Source: Laburnicola sp. R22_1
Lineage: Eukaryota; Ascomycota; Dothideomycetes; Pleosporales; Didymosphaeriaceae
Assembly (NCBI GenBank): GCA_014281115.1
Contig: JACONQ010000006.1
Span: forward strand, 3,286,001 to 3,350,000
DNA length: 64,000 nt
Direction of reading: 5' to 3'
The notes under the pieces: generated by a model
The model's input: the letters and a program-made list of their open reading frames with translations, nothing else
Told to the model about the DNA's origin: nothing
Database searches by the model: none
Made by a program: the position numbers and the translations under genes
Shown here: positions 54,885 to 64,000 of the stretch, one piece after another
Position numbering within the stretch: the first letter of the stretch is position 1
How the letters are laid out: every line of letters starts with the position of its first letter

Positions 54885-57631
54885 TGTAGTTGCCGAGGCT
54901 GCTTGCGAAGAAAGCGACCCGTGGTGCGGTGCGGTGTTGAGAGGGTTGGCCTGGAGCTGAGGTCTTGTGGCGGTATGTGGGGGGCTTGTGTTAGGGTTGA
55001 TGCTTGGGATATGGGTGATGGGGTGGTCAGGGATGAAGGTGGGGGTGTTGGGATGGATGGCTGTAGCTAGCTATCCTCAGGGAAGTGAATATACTTTCAT
55101 ACTAACGCCCAGCGGGTATACCACTTGTAACGTAACGTAAAGCATGGGGTTGAACGCCTTGCGTTATACTTGTACAGCACTGGTTTAAGTGGTAGATGGC
55201 ATCGCGGTGAACTTGAACGGGTGCGCATCACTTATTTAGATGAGACTCTGTTGAGATCAACGTACAGGCCAAATGGAAGTTGTTCGAGGTAAGGTATAGT
55301 TTTATGGGATATGTGTCTAACGTAGCAATACGCGGGGAACGGAGAAGTTCTTGGATAGCTGGTGGTTGTGTTAGGTGGGTGGTGTCGGTCGGAAAGCGGA
55401 TTGCAAGATCTTGCTCGTTGGGTACGAGGATTTTGTTGTTGATGGGTTAATTAATGGGCTTGTGGGTTTCTTCCTGGGTGATATGGTGATAGATGGTATG
55501 GTGATTGATAGTATATAAGTGATAGTTGCTGAATTAGTGTTCTATAGTTATTATGGTTTTTTTTTTTGGTGACTAAGGGGTTTCTAATAAAAATATTACA
55601 ATAATAGCAGTTATCCCTCCTGCTGTTGTTGACACAGAAAAGCGTTTCAAGGTGGTGTTGACAAATATAGTTATTATATGCCCAAGTGTGGTGTGTGAAC
55701 GCAAGAATGCAGATTAGCCTGGCTATACGCCTTCCACTACGTAGGCTTATGTACCGGTACTACGAACGACGTCTTGATCTACATGAATTGTGCATTGCAT
55801 AGCGCACTGGATTCTTTTGCATCTAATACAATCTACTACAAGTACAGGTCTAAACGCACATGCACAAAAAAAAAGGCCCAATTCTAGACCTAACTCTGAA
55901 TCCTACTTCTTAAACCTCACACAATAGCACCTCATCGTGCGCGGGATTTTATCCTCGGCGAGACCTTGTGCTCCTTATTAATCCGTCTGACAACTAGGTT
56001 ACGATCGCGCCTTCTGTCGAAGGCATCACGGTCACCCCTGACATCACGCTTCTCGCGTTCTTATAGGATATTGGGCACTTTGGTGGATGGTTTGTTGGTT
56101 CTCCTCCTTGTGACGCCGTTGTTAGTATAACATTTAATGTTGTGTAGAGCACAGCACTTTTAACCCACCGCGTGATTAGAGAATGTGTCGTGTATGATGC
56201 GTCTCACGAGCCCATTTAGTAAGATATACACGTTAACAAGTCCAGCAGGGACGTGGTAAACCGTGTAATAGTTACAGAGCAGAGAAGATGCATGCAACAT
56301 CAAACAAAAATAAGAAAGGCCTGGGGAAGATAGATTAAATTGCTTAGTTAGAAGAGCGGTATCTAGAGCGTGTAGTGTTTAGAGAAAGGGGAATATAACT
56401 GAGATAGTAAGAAAGTAAGTAAGTAGATGATAGGGATTATATTAACCTCTACAAAATTTGCTTATACTACGCAATCGCATCGTCTTCAGCGGATATGCAC
56501 ATATGGCACCTACCTACCTACTATTATACTCAAACGTACATTACACCCTCGTTGAGCTACATCGATCGACATGGATATAACATTTGAACTACCTTGGTAG
56601 AAACATACGTCCTGATTACCGGCCCAATTAATCAACGAGCACACACGCTAGATACACGTCAGTATGTCTAGTATAATAACAACACTTACACTCAGAAGTC
56701 AGTCGTACGGCTAACCTCCATTTCCTTCGACATTATCTTCGCTTTAGCCTTCGTCCTCTGCATCTCCTAATTTATGTACATAGCACCTCCCACTACCCGA
56801 CCAAACTTAAAAAATAATTTCTTCTACTGTACGCGTGACCATCCCAGCCAGCCAACTAACAAACAAGCAAACCAACCGTCATATTCCAAGCCAAATGCAC
56901 ATATCCTCAGGCCCGCGCGCCAAGTCAAACAATCCCCACCCACTTCCAACCTTCCAACCTCCCTAACTCCCGTCTTCAAGCCAGCAAGCAAAGCAAGACA
57001 TCCCATACCGTGCCGTTTCGAACAAGCAAAACTCGACAAAACGCACACACGGTACAGCGACAAGATTGTGAGATTCTTTCAACATTGTACAATACTAAAG
57101 AGAAAGTTGGAAGACACTGTGTTACCTACCCCAGGATATGCAATACCAAGACTAACTGTGCGCAAACTTGTGGCCTGTAGCTGTAGAATTTTTCCTGCGC
57201 TTTAGCTGTATGCAGTGTGGTTCATTATACACCATTATAATAAAACGCACGACGTAAAAGCATTTGAAATCTTTACATTTAGACAGTACACTATACTCTA
57301 AGCTATACATACCATTAGACCCTACTACAGTACCAAGTACAATCAACATATTTGAACATGACATCCAACCTAACACTACATCGTTACTCTCACGGGGGTA
57401 TCAATACCAACAAAACGACCGACCGTACCAAGACGAAAGAAAGAAAGAAACCACGCTCCCAAAACACCCCAAAACTAGCCTCCAGATATTCCAAACCGCC
57501 CACAAAATACAAGGAGAAAAGAAACACATAAGAACCCCAGCTGCTATCATCGTACAGCCCGCGAACACACCACCCAACTCAGAAAAACCAAATTATACAG
57601 ATAATGCCAGTGTCTGGCAGCCGTAACACGA
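54885..57631. other. Gene-poor, AT-leaning region with a retroposon copy
   Basis: No gene is supported. A SINE-like copy lies at 55543-55677. From about 56760 to 57630 the plus strand is C/A-rich with few G, giving spurious frames such as 56774-57205. A decayed sequence similar to the MITE-like family may lie near 57099-57175. Confidence 0.4.
55543..55677 (-). mobile_element. SINE-like retroposon copy B with 12-bp target duplications
   Basis: TATAGTTATTAT at 55543-55554 and 55666-55677 brackets a 111-bp insert (55555-55665). The insert is nearly the same as copy A: TTTCTAATAAAAA, the hairpin-forming ATAGCAGTTATCCCTCCTGC block, and AAGCGTTTCAAGGTGGTGTT. The minus strand ends in an A run (T11 at 55557-55567 on the plus strand). 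Confidence 0.75.
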
Positions 57632-60156
57632 TCATATCCAAGGGACACCATACTTGCCCCCTCGCACCGCAAACACCGAGCTCCACAGATCCGTGTTCAA
57701 AGTAGCCGTCGCACTCGATCCGTTGCCGTGGCGATCGGCCACCCCGGCCTCGACACTGCCAGACTGCTGCGCAAAGTCCAGAGACGTGTAGGGTAGCATT
57801 TCCCCAACGTTCGCGGGGACCTGCTGAGGATACGGCTGCGAGATATCGACACTGTCCAACAAATCTTCGAGATCGGCGAAGTCGTTCAAGATACGACGAG
57901 CTGGTGCGGAGACTAGGGCTAAGTCGCGCAACATCGATATAGCGCAGTGATACCCTTGGATGAAACTTATCAAGTCGTCCTCCGACATGCCGAGGGAATA
58001 CAAGTTTCGCGTAAGCAGAGTCGCTAGGATAAGTAGGGCGCTGCCTAGCGAGGTCGCCATGTGGAAGCGAAAAGAAGACGGTTGCTTCGTGTCCTCACTG
58101 TGTGCTTCCATCAGACGTTGGATGATGTTAAGAGCCAAGACTCCACACAGGTGCCCAAGATCGCCGTCATACTGTAGCGAAACCATGACTTGGCGGAAGA
58201 GCAGCAGGCGGAGCTGCTCGAGGCTGTTATGTACTATGGTGTGTTGGCGTACTTGTCTAGGCTCAGGTGGGCAGTCTGGTGGTAGAAGGGCAATAGTAGG
58301 CAGAATCATCTCGGTCCACTCCTTGACGCGGGCATCCAGAATGAATGCGTTCTCGCCTGCTACACCCTGTTTGGCGACCGTTGCTGCAAACAGTCCGTCC
58401 CAAGCATCAGCTGCTAGACGTCCCCAGCATACCATGCAGTTCAGGTACATGTTCGACGATAATGACAAATTGGGCTCTGGTAAGGGTTGATCGGGATGAA
58501 TTTCCTGAACGCTTTGTTAGACGGTTCGAGAACGACAGGGACGTAGCTACCTTGTCGAAGAGATATGCAGGCTGTTCAACGTCAATATCAGACTCGCGTA
58601 TACTATACGGCCGTCCACAACTGAGAGATATGCGACGATCGAGGAAATATACGGTCCAGAATACTCTTTGTCGCATATGAATATCGAAAGGGGTGTAGGT
58701 TCGCCAGGATGACTGCTGGTGGAGGCCTGATTGGAAGCACAACCTACAGGCTATGCCGATGATACTATATGCAGCATTCGCCTTGTCGGCATACATGAGG
58801 TACACGGCCTATAGCAGTGAGTATCTTTCTGGATCCCAGAGGGATAACGTACCTCTAGGACCAAATATTGTATCAAGCATAGATCAGCTCGTCCACTCGC
58901 TTTCCTCTTGCCTACCAATTCGTCTGCCGCTTGACACCATTGCCACCCTGGAGGTTTGCTCTGTGTATTCGGGAGTGCTGTGTTGTCCGGTGTCAGCAGT
59001 CTTCCAAATGCTCCACATCTGCTTTATGTATTCCGGAATAACACAGTATCCTGTGACTCTAGCGGAACTAGTTGCAGTACCAAGAAGGATTGTGGGCACG
59101 CTGCGGTTTTTCGCGTATAATGGGGTAACTCACAGTCTGGAAGCTTCTGTTCAGCTCCTGTGTCTACAGTGATCTCTGAGCAGGCAAAAACGATATAGTT
59201 CAGGGCCAAGAGAGAAAGGTCTTCCGCTTGTATTGATGGCGCCGAAAGTAACCGTTCACTCCCCAGCCGGAACTCAATTTCGTTGATACAGGGATAATAT
59301 GGGTTTGTGTCGGCAAAGAAAACATCGAGATGTTTTTGGTAGTCGGCGGGGCTAGGAAAAGGGAGAGTCTTGGTGCCCACCCGGATAGTTGCCGTGGCAT
59401 CAGCACTGCTCGCTGGGCTCACTGCTGAGATGGACTGTCGAGTCCTTGACGGACTCTCGAGCTTGAAGTCGGTCTGTCCAATCGGAGGGAACGAATGGAT
59501 GCCCGCCTCGCCTGCTATCTGCATCAGGAACTCGGCCTGCAGACCTTGGTTGGACATTTCGTCTCGCTCCAGGCTGATCCGAGGCGTCACCGTCGAGCCC
59601 CGCTCGTGCATGAGCGATTCCATCATGTTCTCGATGCGGGCCATGCGCGCTTCCAAGGACAAGCCCACGCTGGCGTCGCTTGCTCTTCGCTCGACGCCTT
59701 CATCGCATGGGAGCGCAGGCCTCCGAGTTGCCCCATTGCCATTTCCGTCATTACTGGTACTGAGAGCTACGGGCGCTGGCACGGGGGTTGGCCTGCTGAG
59801 ATTCTGCAGGGCTTCTGCAGCGGTCTGGTCTTCCGAGTAGAAGCAGCGTCTCCCGTTATCGACGCATCGCTGGCAGGGGTTTTCGCCGGAGCACTGCAGG
59901 TCGAATTAGCCCTCGTATTATCCCCTAATCCATAGTGCGTAGTAGTACCTTCAGCTTGGAGCGGCGACACGACACGCTGACGGTCGTTAGTACCTAGGTA
60001 TACGGAACCATCGGAATGCGAGCTTCCAATGTTGAATCTCAACGAGCACACGCACCAAGCCTTGGCCGCATATCGTGCGCGCACCTTCTTGCGCTTTGGC
60101 GACGATGGCCCATTGCTGTCCTCCTGCCGAGCAGCGGGCGACGTCCGGGGGTTCAT
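57632..60156 (-). CDS. Zn2Cys6 transcription factor with fungal-specific TF domain
   Basis: Six exons: 60156-60056, 59976-59949, 59893-59134, 58977-58853, 58808-58551 and 58504-57632. They sum to 714 residues with phases closing; introns are 44-156 nt. The zinc cluster, assembled across two introns, has Cys at 34, 37, 44, 50, 53 and 60 (CX2CX6CX5CX2CX6C), preceded by a basic stretch (KRKKVRARYAAK). A short coiled-coil linker (LEARMARIENMMESLM) follows. The middle-homology domain has PPGWQWCQAADELVGKRKASG, AYSIIGIACRLCFQSGLHQQ and RQRVFWTVYFLDRRISLSCGRPYSI. It should bind CGG-type sites in DNA as a pathway regulator. Its target is unknown; the neighbouring asparaginase-family gene is a possible candidate. 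The frame continues to a Met at 60261, so the true start may be 35 residues further upstream. Confidence 0.87.
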
Positions 60157-60861
60157 TGCAGGTTGATTGATGAGAGTACGAGGTCGGGTGAGTGTTGCGG
60201 AAAGCTGGCCGGGGTCCAAGCTCTCGGAACAAGCTGAGAACGCCGGCGAAGCCCGAACCAATTCATGCCACAGCCTTGCATCTTAAAAAGACGAACACGG
60301 GTTATCTTCTGCATCGTCCCTTTTGGGATGTTGCTGTTCCCAAAAAAACCTGGTAGAGCTGAAGACGCGTGCGACGCAGGTTAATGATGTACACCCTGGC
60401 ACTGTGAGCACGCAAGCTAGGGAAAAGACAGCAGCTCACATTTTCGAGCAGACTCGAAGATCCAGTATGCTGAAATGCATCCATGGCATGATTGGCGTAC
60501 CTCCCATTTGCTGCTATTCTGATAGCCTCATTCCCGGAAAGTAGCCGCTGCTTGGCCCCAAGTATAAGAAGCATGTATGTTGTGAAAGGGACTCGGAGTA
60601 AAACGGAGGATGGCACTTCTAATTCCTCGAATACTGGAAGCATGGCCATTGGGATGAATTTTGGTCATAATTAATTGAGAATCAAGATTTAATTTCCGCG
60701 TGGATAAGAGGAACAAAACGGTGACTGCAAGGAAAAGTGGAAGGAGCAACCGCTGGAGCTTCTACACGCTCTAGCCGAAATAGGAAATAGGCTAACGCGG
60801 GGCTTCATCTCATCCAACTCATCTCATCTTTTACAACACCATTGACGACTTTGACGACAAG
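60157..60861. other. Intergenic region between the TF and asparaginase genes (divergent)
   Basis: About 700 bp between divergent starts. Minus frames 60302-60649 and 60528-60749 have no known domain and are not called. CATCTCATCC and TCATCTCATC repeats just before 60862 are probably in the 5' leader. Confidence 0.4.
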
Positions 60862-62169
60862 ATGGGCGTAAAGAACACTTCCTTTTCGCAGCACGGCGTG
60901 ACCCCTCGTATTATTATCCACGGCGGCGCCGGCAATCTCACCCAGCAGTCCCTATCTCGAGACAAGTACGACGCCTATCAAGAGTCCCTTCGGCGTATAC
61001 TCGCATCTTCAGCCGAACTCTCATCAAAGCCTGGGGCTACAGCCCTCGATGTTGCCACCTTTGCCGTGTCACTGTTGGAGGATGATACTCTCTACAACTC
61101 CGGAAAAGGGGCCGTCTTTACTAGAGAGGGAAAGAACGAGCTCGAATGTAGTATCATGGTGTCCAAAGGCTACCGAAAGCGAGGTGTCGCATGTATGATG
61201 CTACAGCACGTCAAAAACCCTATTAAATTAGCGCGGGAGCTGCTCATACGGGGTGAGAGGGACGGCGGCGACGGCTCTCAAGATCATTGTCAGTATGCCG
61301 GTTCCTTTGTAGAAGGGTTAGCAGAAAAATGGGGACTCGACATGGTGGACTCCAGCTACTACTTCACCCAGCACAGATGGGATGAGCACAAGAAAGGATT
61401 AGAAGAAGAGGCGAAGCAAGAAAAAACAGGAATCTCAATTGGCGAAATGAGCAACTGGGAAAGGACAAACTACGTTCCTCTGGGCACTTGTGGTGCCGTG
61501 GTTCTTGACAGCTTCGGAACAATCTGTGTTGCAACATCGACGGGAGGGTTGACGAATAAAGTACCCGGTCGCGTGGGTGATACTCCAACCTTGGGCGCTG
61601 GGTTCTGGTCCGAAGAGTGGCTCGACGAGGCTGCTGTGCCCAAGACTCAGATGACTTATGAACGGGTTCCATCTACTCCCATGGACCAGCTCTCCCGCGG
61701 CGACATCCGCAGCGTGGTCACCACATGCTTTCCCACGTTCCATCTGCCGCGCCACGACTCAATCCCCTCGAAACGTTCGGTTCAAATGTGTGCTCAAGTC
61801 TCACCCGTTCGTCACGCCGTCGGAATGTCTGGGACTGGAAACGGAGACAGTTTCCTGCGCATGGCTGCCTGCCGTACAACGGCCGCTAAATCACGCTTCG
61901 CTTCTGTTCCGCTGTCTGAAGCTCTCACGTGGATGACCGGACCTAACGGAGAGCTACAGAAATCGGCTGGCGACAGATGGCAGCGCTCGCACGAAGGCAC
62001 CGGCGGTATGATCGGCATCGAACTTGTGGGTAATAAGGGTATCGTGGTCTGGGATTACAACTGCGGTGGAATGTTTCGAGCGTGGACCGAAGAAAACGGG
62101 GAACAGAAATGTCTGATCTTCCGAGAAGACCGTTATGAGAGTGGACCGAAAGATTGGCTAACTATGTGA
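60862..62169 (+). CDS. Threonine-type (Ntn) asparaginase / isoaspartyl peptidase family protein
   Basis: A single exon of 435 residues. The N-terminal RIIIHGGAGN is the family hallmark, followed by TALDVATFAVSLLEDDTLYNSGKGAVF. The nucleophile Thr is at 209 in YVPLGTCGAVVLDSFG, where the proenzyme would cut itself into two chains. The substrate pocket residues GLTNKVPGRVGDTP and GTGNGDSFLR are present. The enzymes of this family hydrolyse L-asparagine or beta-aspartyl peptides. The typical HGT nucleophile triplet is LGT here and the loop before it is long, as in several fungal homologs. There is no signal peptide, so it is probably cytosolic. It lies divergent from the Zn2Cys6 regulator, which may control it (inference). 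Confidence 0.9.
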   Translation: MGVKNTSFSQHGVTPRIIIHGGAGNLTQQSLSRDKYDAYQESLRRILASSAELSSKPGATALDVATFAVSLLEDDTLYNSGKGAVFTREGKNELECSIMVSKGYRKRGVACMMLQHVKNPIKLARELLIRGERDGGDGSQDHCQYAGSFVEGLAEKWGLDMVDSSYYFTQHRWDEHKKGLEEEAKQEKTGISIGEMSNWERTNYVPLGTCGAVVLDSFGTICVATSTGGLTNKVPGRVGDTPTLGAGFWSEEWLDEAAVPKTQMTYERVPSTPMDQLSRGDIRSVVTTCFPTFHLPRHDSIPSKRSVQMCAQVSPVRHAVGMSGTGNGDSFLRMAACRTTAAKSRFASVPLSEALTWMTGPNGELQKSAGDRWQRSHEGTGGMIGIELVGNKGIVVWDYNCGGMFRAWTEENGEQKCLIFREDRYESGPKDWLTM

Positions 62170-62598
62170 TCGTACAGTACCAGGGCAAAAGCCTGAGTAC
62201 TGTGGGTTACCCCAGGATAGGCGATATGAAAGTCACATGTACTCAACCTTTTGTCTTACAGCTATAAAGACAACGAAGAGGGGGCTTATCATATACCGCG
62301 CGGAAACCTCAGACTTCGCATGAAGTTTGGTGTTGGCAAGCAGTCGACAGGTCGGGCATACTTGAAGTCCGTCAGTTGTTGATTGTGAGAGTGCTTGCCG
62401 ATAGGCCCTTGTCGCGCCTTCCCCTAACGCGACCCTCGTGGTCGAAGTTCCTCTTTCTGCTACCGAGAGGTAGCTGCGCTGCAAGCCACTATTTATTCAT
62501 CCTCGACCACATGCAGTCACAGTCGCTGCCATCACTTTCGTCTTCTTTACTGCATCTTTCCAAAGCACCACAAGGCCTATACATACTTCGCATACAAT
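62170..62598. other. Intergenic region with a MITE-like repeat
   Basis: The repeat at 62182-62257 starts only 13 bp after the asparaginase stop codon. The rest is the 5' flank of the next gene, ending in a pyrimidine-rich leader (TCTTCTTTACTGCATC). Confidence 0.4.
62182..62257 (+). repeat. MITE-like short inverted-repeat element, copy 3
   Basis: AGGGCAAAAGCCTGAGTAC (62182-62200) is the imperfect inverse of GTACTCAACCTTTTGTCTT (62239-62257). It shares ends with copies 1 and 2, and the CCCCAGGATA core with copy 1. It probably lies in the 3' UTR of the asparaginase-family gene. Confidence 0.6.
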
Positions 62599-63628
62599 AT
62601 GAACGGCGACCAAGTCAACCACCCGGATGGAGAGCCTCCCGGGGGCAGTCGCTGGGAGGCTCGTGTCACCCAAGAGACTGGGCTCTTGCCAGGCGTCATC
62701 GACCAGTGAGTCTCACGCAACATCACAGCTTGCGCAAAAACAACATCTAGAAACTAACTGTAGAGCCAGATTCCGGAGTTGCATTCTCGCCACCAACCAC
62801 ATCCACTACGAACCATTAGGGCGTCTAGTCATCCCCACCTCACTCACAGAGACTCACGCGACGATGGTGGGCACCGCAGAAAGGCGTCCAATACGATTCT
62901 CTTCTGTCCGCGAAGAAAGCTTCTTAGAGTTATGGTTCGAGTTCATGTTTACCGGCAGCTGGCGTGACCGCGGCATTCATACCCGTTGGGATAATCCGGA
63001 TCTCGAACTTTTTGACGGCAGGGGGCCTGCAACCTACCAGCTCAGCCTACTGTTTCCCAAGACAAGCTCGCCTCGCGCATACGACCCCACGTGGAGAATC
63101 AAATCCGCAATGATGGCTTCCCTGTTTGCGACTCGTTTCGATGCATTGTATTTGGTGCAGTTCGCCGACATGCTGCTGCACAGCTTGTTTGACCGCGACA
63201 AGCTCAGCCTCACGCCCGCGATGTACCAGTGGGCCGCAGGTTTTGACAAATCCAATACACATCTACTAGAGTGTCTTCATGGCATCATCTTTCAGCATTG
63301 GCGCCAGGTCAATGGCGCGGTGAATACTCAAGATCGGGCCTGGTGTAAGTTCGGCAATGTGGTGCAATTTCTTGCCGGAAAAGGAATAAACATCGCAGTG
63401 GATGGTGAGGTCAACCGGGAAGGCCATCGGCAGGTCGACGGGCAGATCGACGGGCAGGCCAACGAGCAGGTCAACGGGCAGGCCAACAGGCAGGTTCACG
63501 GACACGCCAACGGGATGGTCAACGGGCTGGTCAACGGGCTGGTCAACGGGGTTCACGGTAGCGGGTCGAACAGTGAGTCGAGCAGAGATGCGAGCGCCCA
63601 CGTGAACGGACAGGTGAACGGGGTGTAG
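62599..63628 (+). CDS. Unknown protein with a C-terminal tetrapeptide-repeat tail
   Basis: Two exons, 62599-62705 and 62764-63628, with a 58-nt intron (CTAAC branch, TGTAG acceptor); 323 residues. Residues 1 to about 240 have ordinary composition (HYEPLGRLVIP, ESFLELWFEFMFTGSW, LYLVQFADMLLHSLFDRDKL, LLECLHGIIFQHWRQV), but I recognise no domain. From about 253 the protein becomes a run of four-residue units of the form Q/L/M-V/A-N/D-G, for example VNGQANRQVHGHANGMVNGL. The run is encoded by a 12-bp minisatellite at about 63420-63555. There is no signal peptide or membrane helix. Such tails usually vary in length between strains. Confidence 0.72.
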
Positions 63629-64000
63629 ATGGATTCTACATGGTTTGTGGATTCTACATGGTTTGCCTGGAAGGGGGAGTACAGGCTAGATCAATTTCGC
63701 TATTCGTAATCCCATGTCCAGGAAGGCAGAGTTTCAAGAGCGTGCGTTACTGGGACAGAAGGCTGACTACGTTGCTTTCTACTACAGAATTTCTACAGCC
63801 GAACTTCTCCAACCTTTTGCCGCGACATATATCCCCCAGACAAACGTATCAAAACATCAGCCCACCTACACAGCTCAAATACCCCTCCACACACAACACA
63901 ACCCCAACCTTCCCAGCTCCGCGCAGCCCTCCCACCACCAATCGTCCATCCAACCACCCATCCCACCTCAGTCAGCATCATCGTACATCATCTCTCAAAC
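63629..64000. other. 3' flank at the window edge, no gene recognised
   Basis: GATTCTACATGGTTTG is duplicated in tandem near 63631-63665. The last 150 bp is C/A-rich; the minus frame 63793-63981 is a composition effect. Confidence 0.35.

Noticed and set aside
56774..57205. 143-codon plus-strand frame rich in Pro, Lys and Thr
   Set aside because: Open because the plus strand is C/A-rich; no domain, and it runs into a possible decayed repeat.
60302..60749. Minus-strand frames between the TF and asparaginase genes
   Set aside because: Two overlapping frames, neither with a domain; probably divergent promoter sequence.

Overview
The window looks like nuclear DNA of a filamentous ascomycete. The best guess is a Dothideomycete, probably Pleosporales; this rests on gene content and protein style, not a search. 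Protein-coding genes carry short GT-AG introns, mostly 45-60 nt, with CTAAC/CTGAC-like branch sites. Most genes stand alone with no operon logic. Decayed pogo/Fot1-type DNA transposons show stop codons of the kind produced by repeat-induced point mutation (RIP).

Layout. 0-3.5 kb: the tail of one decayed pogo-like transposon, then a complete but dead one (1731-3520) with 96-bp terminal inverted repeats. 5.0-10.7 kb: a SET-domain protein with a signal peptide, a J-domain protein and a glyoxalase-like protein. 12.1-16 kb: an F-box/LRR-like pseudogene beside a related intact gene. 18.5-22.2 kb: methionine-R-sulfoxide reductase and another F-box gene. 22.3-27.4 kb: a GH2 beta-mannosidase divergent from a lactose-permease-type sugar transporter, which suggests uptake and intracellular hydrolysis of mannosides. 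28.6 kb: a 46-residue membrane microprotein. 30.0-34.1 kb: heterochromatin protein 1 divergent from the chaperonin subunit CCT-epsilon. 34-43 kb: gene-poor, opening with a G/T-rich tract. 43.1-45.0 kb: a DUF1752/DUF3295 regulator. 45-52.5 kb: gene-poor, with an AT-rich repeat block. 52.5-53.9 kb: an intact Tc1/mariner element. 57.6-63.6 kb: a Zn2Cys6 transcription factor, a threonine asparaginase-family enzyme, and an unknown protein with a tetrapeptide-repeat tail.

The most notable discovery is a short repeat present three times (13.3, 36.0 and 55.6 kb). Each copy has an A-rich 3' end, a different 5' end and a perfect 11-12 bp flanking direct repeat. These are the marks of target-primed retroposition, so it is a SINE-like element or the 3' end of a LINE. 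One copy lies inside the F-box pseudogene. A second small family (75-82 bp, inverted-repeat ends, MITE-like) occurs at 8.9, 35.0 and 62.2 kb. The sugar transporter carries an extra 109 bp between two ATAAAC copies exactly where the family motif should be continuous. It is either an insertion or a newly made intron. Gene models were built by hand from splice signals and frame; coordinates could be off by a few bases at weak splice sites.
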